Source: Anaerolineales bacterium UBA5195 (GTDB taxonomy: Bacteria > Chloroflexota > Anaerolineae > Anaerolineales > Villigracilaceae). Taken from it: DNA of 64,000 nucleotides. Positions 42,554 to 51,449 of the stretch are shown here, piece by piece. The stretch is taken from assembly GCA_002412925.1 (NCBI GenBank), contig DHVZ01000003.1:124001-188000 (forward strand). Direction: 5' to 3'. Every line of letters begins with the position of its first letter. Position 1 is the stretch's first letter. Position numbers and translations under genes: made by a program. The notes beneath the pieces were generated by a model. It was not told where the DNA came from, did no database searches, and was given only the letters and a program-made list of their open reading frames with translations.

Positions 42554-45500
42554 CTACGGTTCCCACTGGTAATGCACCAGCGCTGTGATATATGGCACAC
42601 CATCGACATATTCGATCCCGGCAAGCCAGGTGCGCCAATCCATTTCAGTGCCCGGCGTGCCAGGTTTGTACAGCGCATAGAAGTTGAGATTGGTATATTC
42701 CGATGGCCAGGGGTGGGTCACCGGGCCGGTGTGGGACGTATCATTACAGGTGGCCTGGTAATTGACATTCAGCACATCCAGCAGCTTGGGCTGGATTTTG
42801 TCTTTAAACGTCCCAACAACATTGATTCCGCTTCCGGGGCCGATGCCCCAATTATAGGAGGTGGTGCTGGTGAAAACCCCGGCCATCGCCGATTTACTCA
42901 AAGTGACGGGGGTTGCAGTGTAGGCGCTATAACGCACCGACAGGCCATGTTTAGGGCTGACCAGGGTGGAGAGGGCCGCGCCATTCGCGCTCTTGATGGC
43001 GGCCTCGAACTTCCCCAGCAAAGTGCCAATCCGGGCATCGGTACAGGCATTACTCGCTGAACGAAACTCTGTCAGGTAGGAGGCATTTACCCAGCCTTTT
43101 GTACCATCTGCCTTATAAATCTGCCACCACTCGGCTGAACTGGCCGTTGCGGTGGAACCTGTCCGAAAAACATTCTGTTTATCATATGGCAGGGTCGTTG
43201 CCAGGGGGTTACCCACTCCCGCCGCAGTGCGGACATTCAACACATCATTATTCTTGATGTTGTAGACAGCATATTGGGTCAACCAAGTAAAAGTACCGAC
43301 CATCTCTGAAAGGATGGCCGTTTCGGCAGCCTCGTTGAACAGGATGGGGGGCGTCTCCAGCATTGCCGGGTTACGCGCTTTCATCGCCAACGAAAAAGTG
43401 ACACAGGTTGTTTCGCGAACAGTCGAATAAGCCACCCAGGGATAACGATGTCCCATGGCGGCGTCCTCGCCGCTCTGCCGTAAAAACGTGATCCCGTTGA
43501 TCGTTACTGTCTGGGATTGGGGCTGTGGGGCCGGGTTGTTGCTGACACATTCGTCGGTATTGCTGATTTCCCTGCCAACCACATCCAGCCATTTATCGAT
43601 CAGGTTTGTGCCGGGCGTAAACGGCATCACGAAATGGACAGAGGCCTGCTGCTGGTCGGTGATTTTGGCATTTTTGGGATATTTGAATTGATAACCAAAA
43701 AACGGGTTGGCATAAGCCAACCCGTCTTTCAGTGTTGAGGATGTTTGTGTTGGTGTGACTGTCCCCGTTGGCGTCGGCGTTGGGGTGACAGTATCCGGGG
43801 CTACCGTGGGCACAACAGGGGTGGTACCGCCAGGGCGGGTGATACGCGGAGCAATCCACACGGCGCGATCGCCAGCCGCAGACCCGGTGGCCAGAATGGT
43901 CAAGATAAACTTGACGTTCTGCCCGGCCAGCGAAGACAAATCGAGGTTGACGTTATACGTCAGCCCCTCGTAGCGTTCGCGGAAAGCCCAGAAGGTGCTG
44001 ACCGCGCCATTCCCAATCTGGTAATCGAGCCGGTAGGTGACGTAGCAGGCGGTTGCCGCATCCTGGCAGCCGATAGTGGCCTGGAAACGGTCGCCGCCCT
44101 GGACAGTAAAGGCCGGGTAAACGCCCTGGATAAAGCCGTCAGTCACATTTTGCGGCACAGTCAGAAGCGTTGGATTGGTCACGGTGGAGCCAGTTTCCAT
44201 TTTGATGCTGTCGAGCTTGATGGCGAAACCCCGCACATCACCATCACCACCAGGGAAGGGTAACGCGCCTGCGCCGCTCGTCCAGGCGGCAGAAGCAGCC
44301 AGGGGAGCGAAATCAAAGACCCCGCTCGAAGGACCAGGGGTGACCGGTATGGGTGTCGTGGGCACGGCGGTTACGCCGCTTCTGACGCTGATATCCACCC
44401 ACCAGGGCTTGTCGCCGCTGGCGCCGATGCCAAAGAGCTGGCCTTTGTCATCCTTCAATTGCCAGTAGCCTTTATACGAACCGTTGGTCGCTGGCGAAGT
44501 CAGATCGACAGAGATATTGAAGGTTGTGTTCGGCCCAACTGTCGAAGTCAGTTTCTTGGAATCAGGCCCGCCCATTTTGTCGCCGCTGACAAACACCAGG
44601 CTGAAATTCGTCGTCCAGGTGCAAGTGCCTGTGTTTTTAATGCGCCAGGTCTTGGTAAAAGCGGTATTGGGAGCAACGGCAATGCCATCCGGATAATTGA
44701 CATCCGAGACAAAAGTGGCGCGGCAAGCGCTCGTACCGGGCTTGGGTGTGGATGTCGCCGTGGGAGTCGGCGGGGTTCCGGTAACGGTGGGCGTAATGGG
44801 CGGCGGGCTGCCGCCGCGGGCAATGCGCGGAGCGCCCCACAGCGCGCGGTCGCCGGTCGCATATCCCGCCGCGCCGACATACAGGATGAACTTCACCTCC
44901 TGCCCGGCCAGCGAAGAGAGGTCAAGGTTGGCGCGGTAATACAGGCCCTCGTAGCGTTCATTGAATGACCAGAAGGTCCGCACCGGGCCGGAGCCGATCT
45001 GGTAATTCAGCCTGAAGTTGACATAACAAGAAGTGGCGCCATATTCGCAGTTGATGATCGACTGGAAACGGTCGCCGCTCTGCACCTTGAAGGCCGGATA
45101 CTGGGCCTGAATGTAGCCGTTGTAGGTGTTCTGCGGCGCGGTCAGCAGGCCGGGAGCCGTATCGGTAGAGCCATTTTCGAGCTTGGGGCTGTCAAGTTTT
45201 TTGGCAAAGCCCTTGTTATCACCGTCAGTGCCGGGGAAGGATAATGCGCCCGCGCTGCTCGTCCAGGTGGCCGAACTGGCATTGGCGACAAAATCATAGC
45301 CTGTGCCTGTCCCGCCGCCGCTGGTAACCCGAATTTCGACCCAGAAGGACTTATTGGCCGTAGCGCCGATCCCAAAGAGCGCGCCGCCGGCATTTTTCAA
45401 CTGCCAGTTGCCGCGATATGTTCCGGCAGCGCCAGGCGCAGTCATGTTGATTGTCAGATCGACCGTTCCGCCGGGAGCCACACTCTTCGGCATTTTCACC

Positions 45501-45769
45501 GTGATGGCGGGATCGCTCATCCGCTCTCCGCTGACAAAAGCCAGGCTGTAATTGGTGCTCCAGGTGCAGGAACCGATATTCTTCAAACGCCAGGTCTTGG
45601 TGAATGTCGCCCCGGCGCTGTAGGTTGTTCCATCGGGGATGGTGACATCGGCCACAAATTGCGCCCAGTCACAGGTGGCAACCGCCAAAGCTGGCTGGGG
45701 TGCGGGCACAAGCCCAAAGAGCATCACCAGCGTCATGAAGACTGAGACAAGGGTAGTTTTCTGTTTCAT
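42554..45769 (-). CDS. Large secreted protein with duplicated NBR1-Ig and beta-sandwich modules and an SH3 domain
   Basis: A 1071-residue secreted protein. Signal peptide 1-29 (ends PQPALA). Two NBR1-type Ig domains, at about 32-145 and 345-455, share TFTKTWR(L/I)KN(I/T)G(S/T)CTW and G(T/S)Y(R/K)G(N/Y)WQLK. Each is followed by a similar beta-sandwich unit (ATWTSSAGALSFPGTDGD and AAWTSGAGALPFPGGDGD, both with NLDLSSLAGQ). Thr/Pro linkers separate the modules. The C-terminal third holds a globular domain (FFGYQFKYPKNAKI onward), an SH3-type domain (LNVRTAAGVGNPLATTL ... KGWVNASYL) and a final unknown domain. The role is probably surface binding. GGAGGAAAATCAAT precedes the ATG. Confidence 0.85.
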   Translation of the reverse strand: MKQKTTLVSVFMTLVMLFGLVPAPQPALAVATCDWAQFVADVTIPDGTTYSAGATFTKTWRLKNIGSCTWSTNYSLAFVSGERMSDPAITVKMPKSVAPGGTVDLTINMTAPGAAGTYRGNWQLKNAGGALFGIGATANKSFWVEIRVTSGGGTGTGYDFVANASSATWTSSAGALSFPGTDGDNKGFAKKLDSPKLENGSTDTAPGLLTAPQNTYNGYIQAQYPAFKVQSGDRFQSIINCEYGATSCYVNFRLNYQIGSGPVRTFWSFNERYEGLYYRANLDLSSLAGQEVKFILYVGAAGYATGDRALWGAPRIARGGSPPPITPTVTGTPPTPTATSTPKPGTSACRATFVSDVNYPDGIAVAPNTAFTKTWRIKNTGTCTWTTNFSLVFVSGDKMGGPDSKKLTSTVGPNTTFNISVDLTSPATNGSYKGYWQLKDDKGQLFGIGASGDKPWWVDISVRSGVTAVPTTPIPVTPGPSSGVFDFAPLAASAAWTSGAGALPFPGGDGDVRGFAIKLDSIKMETGSTVTNPTLLTVPQNVTDGFIQGVYPAFTVQGGDRFQATIGCQDAATACYVTYRLDYQIGNGAVSTFWAFRERYEGLTYNVNLDLSSLAGQNVKFILTILATGSAAGDRAVWIAPRITRPGGTTPVVPTVAPDTVTPTPTPTGTVTPTQTSSTLKDGLAYANPFFGYQFKYPKNAKITDQQQASVHFVMPFTPGTNLIDKWLDVVGREISNTDECVSNNPAPQPQSQTVTINGITFLRQSGEDAAMGHRYPWVAYSTVRETTCVTFSLAMKARNPAMLETPPILFNEAAETAILSEMVGTFTWLTQYAVYNIKNNDVLNVRTAAGVGNPLATTLPYDKQNVFRTGSTATASSAEWWQIYKADGTKGWVNASYLTEFRSASNACTDARIGTLLGKFEAAIKSANGAALSTLVSPKHGLSVRYSAYTATPVTLSKSAMAGVFTSTTSYNWGIGPGSGINVVGTFKDKIQPKLLDVLNVNYQATCNDTSHTGPVTHPWPSEYTNLNFYALYKPGTPGTEMDWRTWLAGIEYVDGVPYITALVHYQWEP

Positions 45770-45997
45770 ATTGATTTTCCTCCATGAAAACCGTCTAAAC
45801 ATATGTCAGACGGCGCTGAACCCCAAAGGGTTCCGGTATTAAATTGCAAAAACATTGCAAAGACAATTTGTAATAGTATATACCGTTTTGGCGTTACACG
45901 CATGTGCAGAACAATTGCAATTTTGACACAAAACACCCAATTCGAACAGGATTACAATACGATTGTTTGCGCAAATCAATAGCCAAGGGTAGAAAAA

Positions 45998-47182
45998 ATG
46001 CCTCGCACCATCCTGCACCTCGATCTGGACGCCTTTTTCTGCGCAGTGGAGGAACTCCACGACCCCTCCCTGCGCGGGAAGCCGTTTGCCGTGGGCGGGC
46101 GGCCTGAAGAACGCGGCGTGGTGGCCTCCTGCTCGTATGCGGCGCGCGCGCTGGGTGTGCATTCGGCCATGCCGATGAGCCAGGCCCTGCGGCTCTGCCC
46201 GCAACTCATCATCGTGGCGCATGGGCGCGGGAAATACGGTGAATTCTCAGCCCAGGTAATGGAGCGGCTCAACAATCTTTCGCCGCTTGTCGAGCAAATC
46301 TCGGTTGACGAGGCTTTTGTTGATCTCAGTGACCTTTGTACAGGCAGCCAGGAGGCTGACAAGTCTGCTCAGGAAATCGCCCGCAAACTGCAGAAACAAA
46401 TTCTGGATGAATTGCGCCTGCCGTGCTCGATCGGCGTCGCGTCAAACAAGCTGGTCGCCAAAATCGCAACCGATACCGGCAAAAAAGCGGCGCGCGGACC
46501 TGCCTACCCGTCTGCGCTGACCGTTGTCCCGGCCGGGGCTGAAGCTGAATTTTTGGCGCCGTTGCCCGTTTCGATGCTTTGGGGCGTCGGCCCAAAGACC
46601 GAGAAGCGACTCTCCGGGCTGGGCATCCACACCATCGGACAGTTGGCCGCCATGGGTGAATCAGCGCTGGCGGCGCTGTTCGGGGAGAATGGCCGCGAGC
46701 TGGCGCGTCATGCCAAAGGGCAGGATGAACGTCCCGTTGTCACTGAGCGCGCCGCCAAATCCATTTCGCAGGAAACCACCTTCGCCCGCGATCTGCGCGA
46801 CGACAAAACCCTCGAAGCCACGTTGAAAGAACTCTCGGCCCAGGTGGGTAAAAACCTGCGCCACGAACACCTGGCCGGGACGACAATCAAGCTCAAAATC
46901 CGCTGGCCCGATTTCACCACGCTGACCCGCCAGATCACTATTCCCAGCCCCACCGACCAGGATGATGAGATTTACGAAACAGCGCTTGGCCTGCTGCGGC
47001 GAATCCGCGAAACGGGCCAGTACGTGCGGCTGATTGGGGTGGGTGTCAGCCGCCTCGGCGCGCCCATCCGCCAGATGGAACTCTGGGGGCAGGAAAGCGA
47101 AAAAGCGCGCAAACTGCGCGATGTGCTGGATGGGTTGCAGGAGAAGTATGGGAAAAAAGTAGTAAAGAAGGGTGATAGTTAA
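45998..47182 (+). CDS. dinB: DNA polymerase IV (Y family)
   Basis: A 394-residue translesion DNA polymerase. The catalytic motifs are LHLDLDAFFCAVEEL (first Asp), CSYAARALGVHSAMP and SVDEAFVDLSD (Asp-Glu), followed by the helix-hairpin-helix region LWGVGPKTEKRLSGLGI and a little-finger domain. The length is normal. AAGGGTAG precedes the ATG. The gene opposes the large NBR1-Ig gene on the other side of a 228-base gap; no SOS box could be identified in it. Confidence 0.95.
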   Translation: MPRTILHLDLDAFFCAVEELHDPSLRGKPFAVGGRPEERGVVASCSYAARALGVHSAMPMSQALRLCPQLIIVAHGRGKYGEFSAQVMERLNNLSPLVEQISVDEAFVDLSDLCTGSQEADKSAQEIARKLQKQILDELRLPCSIGVASNKLVAKIATDTGKKAARGPAYPSALTVVPAGAEAEFLAPLPVSMLWGVGPKTEKRLSGLGIHTIGQLAAMGESALAALFGENGRELARHAKGQDERPVVTERAAKSISQETTFARDLRDDKTLEATLKELSAQVGKNLRHEHLAGTTIKLKIRWPDFTTLTRQITIPSPTDQDDEIYETALGLLRRIRETGQYVRLIGVGVSRLGAPIRQMELWGQESEKARKLRDVLDGLQEKYGKKVVKKGDS

Positions 47183-47191
47183 AACGTATCG

Positions 47192-47302
47192 TTGCGAGCG
47201 AGCGTACACGCGAACGACCCAGCACCTGCGGTCTGGGCAGGTGAGCAATCTCCCTTGTTGGTCGCGGAGATTGCTTCGTCGGCCTACGGCCTCCTCGCAA
47301 CG
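47192..47302. repeat. 111-bp multi-hairpin repeat between dinB and glpK
   Basis: CGTTGCGAG (47192-47200) pairs with CTCGCAACG (47294-47302). Inside are CACCTGC/GCAGGTG (47224-47230/47237-47243) and AGCAATCTCC/GGAGATTGCT (47244-47253/47266-47275), both perfect. The pattern matches a dispersed repeat type (CGTTGCGAG...GCAATCTCC) also recalled by the segment inside the GT87 gene. Confidence 0.8.
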
Positions 47303-47315
47303 ACACAACAATAAC

Positions 47316-48794
47316 CTATACCCAGTCAAACGTCCGCGTAACCGCTTTTTTCCACCCGGCGTATAGTTCGTCCCGTTTCGCTGCATCCATCTGCGGCTGC
47401 CACTCTTTGCCTTTGCCCCAATTGGTGCGCAGTTCATCGAAATTGCCCCAGAAACCAACCGCCAGCCCGGCGGCATAGGCCGCACCCAGCGCTGTCGTCT
47501 CGGCCACCTTCGGGCGGATGACAGGCACATTGACCAGGTCAGCCTGGAACTGCATCAGCAGATCGTTGAAGACCATCCCACCATCCACCTTGAGGGCTTT
47601 CAGGCTGACACCCGAATCCTTTTCCATCGCGTCCAGCACTTCACGGGTCTGGTAAGCCGTTGCCTCGAGGGTGGCGCGAGCGATATGGCCCTTGTTGACG
47701 TAGCGGGTCATGCCCACAATCGCGCCGCGCGCATCCGAACGCCAGTAGGGAGCGAACAGCCCGCTAAAGGCCGGGACAAAGTAAATCCCACCGCTGTCTT
47801 CGACCGTGGCCGCCAACGTTTCCACATCCGACGATTTCTGGATAATCCCCAGGTTGTCGCGCAGCCATTGGACCAGCGCCCCAGAGATGGCGATCGAGCC
47901 TTCCAGGGCATAAACGGCTTTCGCATCGCCGATTTTGTATCCGAGAGTGGTCAGCAAACCAGACTTGGATGCAACCGGTTTCTCGCCGGTATTCATCAGC
48001 ATGAAACAGCCTGTGCCATAGGTATTCTTGGCCTCGCCGGGGCTGTAACAGGTCTGCCCAAAGAGCGCGGCCTGTTGGTCACCCAGGTCGCCAGAAACCG
48101 GGATACCGCCTAAAACACCCTTGGCGTGCCCATAGACTTCAGATGACGAAGCGATCCGCGGCAGCATCTTGCGCGGCACGCCCAATAAACGCAATAATTC
48201 AGCGTCCCAATCGAGCGTTTCGAGGTTCATCAGCAAGGTGCGGCTGGCGTTGGTCACATCGGTGACATGCATCCCTGTCAGATTCCAAATCACCCAGGTA
48301 TCAATGTTGCCAAAGAGCAGTTCGCCCTTTTCGGCGCGTTCGCGCGCTTCGGGGACATTCTCCAGGATCCATTTGATCTTCGGACCGGAGAAATAGGTTG
48401 CCAGCGGCAGGCCGGTCTTGGCGCGCAGGCGGTCCTGACCGCCTGATTCGGCCAGTTTGTTGCAAATGACATCGGTGCGCGTATCCTGCCAGACGATGGC
48501 ATTATAGACTGGCTTCCCGGTGGCTTTTTCCCAGACGACGGTGGTTTCGCGCTGGTTGGTGATGCCCACTGCCGCCAGTTCAGACGAATCGATTCCAGCC
48601 TTGGTCAACGCGCCGCGCATGACCTGCTGGGTGCGTTCCCAAATCTCGAGCGGATCGTGCTCCACCCAGCCAGGCTTGGGATAAATTTGTTTGTGTTCCC
48701 TTTGGTCTACCGCAACAATCTTGCCAGAATGGTCGAACAAGATGAAACGTGTGCTGGTGGTACCTTGGTCAATCGCTGCGACATATTTAGGCAT
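47316..48794 (-). CDS. glpK: Glycerol kinase
   Basis: A 492-residue FGGY-family kinase that converts glycerol to glycerol-3-phosphate. Marks: N-terminal YVAAIDQGTTSTRFILFD, the substrate-binding WVEHDPLEIWE, TNQRETTVVWEKATGKP, ISGDLGDQQAALFGQTC and the C-terminal signature LKVDGGMVFNDLLMQFQADL. The length matches GlpK (about 500). ATAAGGAGCCTCT precedes the ATG. No glpF or glpD is in the window. A 111-bp repeat lies after its stop codon. Confidence 0.95.
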   Translation of the reverse strand: MPKYVAAIDQGTTSTRFILFDHSGKIVAVDQREHKQIYPKPGWVEHDPLEIWERTQQVMRGALTKAGIDSSELAAVGITNQRETTVVWEKATGKPVYNAIVWQDTRTDVICNKLAESGGQDRLRAKTGLPLATYFSGPKIKWILENVPEARERAEKGELLFGNIDTWVIWNLTGMHVTDVTNASRTLLMNLETLDWDAELLRLLGVPRKMLPRIASSSEVYGHAKGVLGGIPVSGDLGDQQAALFGQTCYSPGEAKNTYGTGCFMLMNTGEKPVASKSGLLTTLGYKIGDAKAVYALEGSIAISGALVQWLRDNLGIIQKSSDVETLAATVEDSGGIYFVPAFSGLFAPYWRSDARGAIVGMTRYVNKGHIARATLEATAYQTREVLDAMEKDSGVSLKALKVDGGMVFNDLLMQFQADLVNVPVIRPKVAETTALGAAYAAGLAVGFWGNFDELRTNWGKGKEWQPQMDAAKRDELYAGWKKAVTRTFDWV

Positions 48795-48847
48795 AGAGGC
48801 TCCTTATCACGAATGTGACGAATAAACGAATTTTACGAATTTTTTGT

Positions 48848-49261
48848 TTAGTTGGCAATCCGAACGTATTCGATGCGCGCAACGCCGAAGTTGATTAAAA
48901 TACCGAGTTTAAGACCAGTGGCTTTCAAATAAGAGAGGGTTTGCTGCTTGAAAAGATCGTTCAACTCAGAAACAGCTTTGAATTCCAGGATAATTTTGCC
49001 ATCAACAACCATGTCAAGGCGAAAGACGCCCATTTGTTTCCCTTTATACATGACCGGGATTACTTTCTGTTCTTCAATCGGAACTTTGCGTAAAGTAAAT
49101 TCCATAGCCGCAGCGCGCTGGTAGATCTCTTCTGGATAACCAGGCCCGAGCTGGTTGTGAACTTCGTACACTACACTCATAATCTCGAAAGACAATTCCG
49201 GGAAAATCACATTTGGCCCGGTCAATGGCCTCGGTTTATCAGGCAAAGTACGCTGCGTCAT
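48848..49261 (-). CDS. GxxExxY family protein (PD-(D/E)XK-like)
   Basis: A 137-residue protein of the GxxExxY family. The naming motif is QLGPGYPEEIYQRAA, and the nuclease-like core is FRLDMVVDGKIILEFKAV (Asp ... Glu-x-Lys), followed by QTLSYLKATGLKLGILINFG. Family members are common in Bacteroidota, cyanobacteria and Chloroflexota genomes and often occur as scattered singletons; their function is unknown. No toxin, antitoxin or restriction partner is next to it. It lies between glpK and fmt on the same strand. Confidence 0.9.
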   Translation of the reverse strand: MTQRTLPDKPRPLTGPNVIFPELSFEIMSVVYEVHNQLGPGYPEEIYQRAAAMEFTLRKVPIEEQKVIPVMYKGKQMGVFRLDMVVDGKIILEFKAVSELNDLFKQQTLSYLKATGLKLGILINFGVARIEYVRIAN

Positions 49262-49291
49262 AGCTCATCCCAAAAATTCGTGCCACTCGTG

Positions 49292-50245
49292 TTATTCGGA
49301 TTTATTCGTGATTTCCCATCCACGATAGCCAATCAGAAAGTCTTTTCCAGGCATGGGTTTTTTACCTGCTGGCTGGAGTTCGTCGAAGACGATCAGCCCT
49401 TCCGCAGTGCCGACAGCAGGAAGGCCCTCGGCAACTACATGTTTTCCTGTTTCCATGCTACCGTCCTTAACCACATGCGCCCGATGGATTTTGAGCGGCG
49501 CTTTATTCCAAAACATAAATGTCCCCGGCCAGGGAGAGAAAGCGCGCACCCTGCGTTCCAGTTCAACGGCCGGGCGCGTGAAGTCGAGCAAACCGTCTTC
49601 TTTCTTGATCATGCCAAAGTAGGAGGCGTCTTCCGCAGGCTGGGGCTGGGGCGCGAGTTTTCCTGAGAGATAGTCGGGAATGGTTTCCAGAAGCAGCTCG
49701 CCGCCGAGTTGCGAGAGTTTTTCGAACAGGCTGCCGCCAGTTTCGTCCGCCCCAAGCGGGATGGCGCGCTGACGGAGCATCGGCCCGGTATCGAGTCCGG
49801 CGTCCATTTTCATGATCGTGATCCCCGTTTCGGCGTCACCCGCCAAGATGGCCGCCTGGATGGGAGCCGCGCCGCGATGACGGGGCAGCAGCGAGGCGTG
49901 AATGTTGAGACAGCCATACTTCGGCAGGTCGAGCACGTTCGGGCGCAGGATCTGTCCAAAAGCGGCGACCACGATCAAATCTGGGGACCAATCCTGCAAC
50001 TGTTGAATTGCTTCCGGCAGCTTCAACTTCTCAGGTTGGATGACCGGGATGCCCAATTCCTGCGCCGCCACTTTGACGGGCGGCGGGCTGAGCGCCATGC
50101 CACGCCCGGAGGGGCGGTCCGGCTGGGTGACAACCCCCACGATATTGTACGGGCGGGTCTGAGACCCGCCTCGAACAGCAGCCAGCGCACGCAGGGCAGG
50201 GACAGCAAAATCGGGCGAACCCATAAAAACAAGGCGAGTTATCAT
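49292..50245 (-). CDS. fmt: Methionyl-tRNA formyltransferase with a repeat-derived insertion
   Basis: A 317-residue enzyme that formylates initiator Met-tRNA with 10-formyl-THF. Marks: FMGSPDFAVPALRAL, VTQPDRPSGRG, YGCLNIHASLLPRHRGAAPI (catalytic Asn-x-His) and DAGLDTGPML. Residues about 24-34 (VRGGSQTRPYN) are an addition compared with the E. coli protein, where the same loop is short (ALLSSGHNVVGV). The added bases are a perfect palindrome of the GTAGGGGC repeat family. The rest of the protein looks intact. TAAAAT lies 7 bases upstream of the ATG, and no Shine-Dalgarno sequence is present. Confidence 0.95.
   Translation of the reverse strand: MITRLVFMGSPDFAVPALRALAAVRGGSQTRPYNIVGVVTQPDRPSGRGMALSPPPVKVAAQELGIPVIQPEKLKLPEAIQQLQDWSPDLIVVAAFGQILRPNVLDLPKYGCLNIHASLLPRHRGAAPIQAAILAGDAETGITIMKMDAGLDTGPMLRQRAIPLGADETGGSLFEKLSQLGGELLLETIPDYLSGKLAPQPQPAEDASYFGMIKKEDGLLDFTRPAVELERRVRAFSPWPGTFMFWNKAPLKIHRAHVVKDGSMETGKHVVAEGLPAVGTAEGLIVFDELQPAGKKPMPGKDFLIGYRGWEITNKSE
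50147..50175. repeat. Palindromic repeat within fmt
   Basis: GGCGGGTCT (50152-50160) and AGACCCGCC (50162-50170) pair perfectly around one base, flanked by GTAC/GTAG-type ends, as in the GTAGGGGC palindromes at 7850, 10756 and 52315. It is translated as GGSQTRPY. Confidence 0.75.
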
Positions 50246-50252
50246 GTTGAAA

Positions 50253-50258
50253 TTTTAC
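50253..50258 (-). promoter_or_regulatory. -10 box placed for a leaderless mRNA (fmt)
   Basis: TAAAAT on the minus strand ends 7 bases before the fmt ATG. No good -35 box was found. Confidence 0.4.
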
Positions 50259-50327
50259 TGCGCTTTGGAAATCTGGACAGCCCGAAAGCAAAATTGCACG
50301 CTATAATGAAGTACAATCAATAATCGG

Positions 50328-50356
50328 TTGATTTTTGTCTAATTTCGTTGTACAAT
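50328..50356 (+). promoter_or_regulatory. Sigma70-like promoter of the first DUF4870 gene
   Basis: TTGATT (50328-50333) and TACAAT (50351-50356) are 17 bases apart. A Shine-Dalgarno sequence (AGGAGG) follows before the ATG at 50388. Confidence 0.75.
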
Positions 50357-50387
50357 CGGTTCAACCAATTCTCAGGAGGCTAAAACC

Positions 50388-50690
50388 ATGACTAATTTTA
50401 ATTCGGAAGTCACCAGCGACGATAAACTGTGGGCTCTGCTTGCATACATCTTCTCCCCGCTGGTCCCCATCATCATCATGGTGATGGAAGACAAGAAAAA
50501 CCGCCCGTTCCTTAAGGCGCATAACGCTCAGGCACTGATCCTGGGCATCATCGCTGTGATCACTTCGAGCTTCTGCGTCGGCATTTTGGTCTGGTTCTAC
50601 ATGATTTATCTCGGCATCCAGGCCTATAATGGAAAGATTGTTGATGTGCCCGTGATTACCAACCTGTGCAAGGGCCAGGGCTGGGCATAA
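50388..50690 (+). CDS. DUF4870 family membrane protein 1
   Basis: A 100-residue protein with three membrane helices and the DUF4870 layout: a D-x-x-x-W-A-L-L-A-Y/H start (DDKLWALLAYIFSPLVPIII), a charged middle (MEDKKNRPFLKAHNAQALIL) and a C-terminal helix ending in a soluble tail. Function of the family is unknown; a relation to the Tic20/YbjN-like small membrane proteins has been suggested by fold. AGGAGGCTAAAACC precedes the ATG. It has its own promoter and terminators, so it is probably monocistronic. Confidence 0.85.
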   Translation: MTNFNSEVTSDDKLWALLAYIFSPLVPIIIMVMEDKKNRPFLKAHNAQALILGIIAVITSSFCVGILVWFYMIYLGIQAYNGKIVDVPVITNLCKGQGWA

Positions 50691-50712
50691 TCTCATATCG
50701 TAGCTGAAATTC

Positions 50713-50748
50713 AGAGGCCCGCGCAAACACTGCGCGGGCCTCTTGCTT
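50713..50748 (+). terminator. Intrinsic terminator after the first DUF4870 gene
   Basis: A 13-bp perfect stem (50713-50725 with 50731-50743, AGAGGCCCGCGCA / TGCGCGGGCCTCT) is followed by TGCTT. Confidence 0.8.
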
Positions 50749-50772
50749 GTGGGAAAATGCGCAACCTTTCGC

Positions 50773-50820
50773 AAAAAAGCGCGTAAGTATGGTCATGAAG
50801 ACCATCTTACGCGCTTTTTT
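50773..50820. terminator. Second hairpin with A/T tracts on both sides
   Basis: AAAAAAGCGCGTAAG at the left pairs with CTTACGCGCTTTTTT at the right, with one bulged base and GGTC/GACC further in. It can terminate in either direction. Confidence 0.8.
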
Positions 50821-50922
50821 GTCCCTGCTGTTTCCCATGCGTCAACCAGCTTATGCGTTGGCGCAAGTTAATCCATCCAAACGCATCTTCTTGGCCCAAA
50901 GGGGCCTGAAACCGAGGCTAAA

Positions 50923-51366
50923 ATGACCGCTGAAACAATCCATCCCGCTCCCACCCCTGCGCCCCTCTCACAAGTTGATGAGCGCACCTGGGCCATGCTG
51001 GCCCACCTGAGTGTCCTGGTCAACCTGTTCACCGGCGTTCTCGGGCCGGTGGTCGCCCTGATCATCTACCTGATGTTCGCCAACCGCTCGAAATATGTGG
51101 CCTACCATGCCATGCAATCCTTCCTGTTCCAGTTGGTGGTCTGGTATGGAATTGGGGTGGTCTGGGGGATCGTCGGGCTCTTGAGCGCCGTGCTGATCGG
51201 CGTCATTCTGATCCCCCTTGCGTGCGTGCTGACGCCCTTCCTGCTATTGGGTATGGCCATCGCTCCTGTCTATGGAATTTGGGGCGCGGTGCAGACCTCC
51301 CAGGGACAGGACTTCCAGTACTGGTGGGTTGGCAGTTGGGTGCGCAACATCCTGACTGGCGTATAA
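50923..51366 (+). CDS. DUF4870 family membrane protein 2
   Basis: A 147-residue DUF4870 protein with three or four helices. The N-terminal tail is Pro/Thr-rich (HPAPTPAPLSQVDERTWAML), then AHLSVLVNLFTGVLGPVVAL and the polar NRSKYVAYHAMQSFLFQLVV. It is much more like the next gene than like the one at 50388. The start has GAGGC at a normal distance. Function unknown. Confidence 0.85.
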   Translation: MTAETIHPAPTPAPLSQVDERTWAMLAHLSVLVNLFTGVLGPVVALIIYLMFANRSKYVAYHAMQSFLFQLVVWYGIGVVWGIVGLLSAVLIGVILIPLACVLTPFLLLGMAIAPVYGIWGAVQTSQGQDFQYWWVGSWVRNILTGV

Positions 51367-51449
51367 TTGGCATAACCTTGGACTCGGATGGCTTGCCTTT
51401 CGAAAATCCAGAAGCAAACTTCTGGACTCCATAAACAGATCGAGGAACC

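Noticed and set aside
45770..45997. SOS (LexA) box or riboswitch between dinB and the NBR1-Ig gene
   Set aside because: No palindromic LexA-type site could be recognised. Two small hairpins (CCGTCT/AGACGG and GAACCC/GGGTTC) lie in the minus-strand leader but match no riboswitch class I know.
48848..49261. GxxExxY protein as part of a defence or toxin system
   Set aside because: The flanking genes are glpK and fmt; no restriction, toxin-antitoxin or CRISPR partner was seen.
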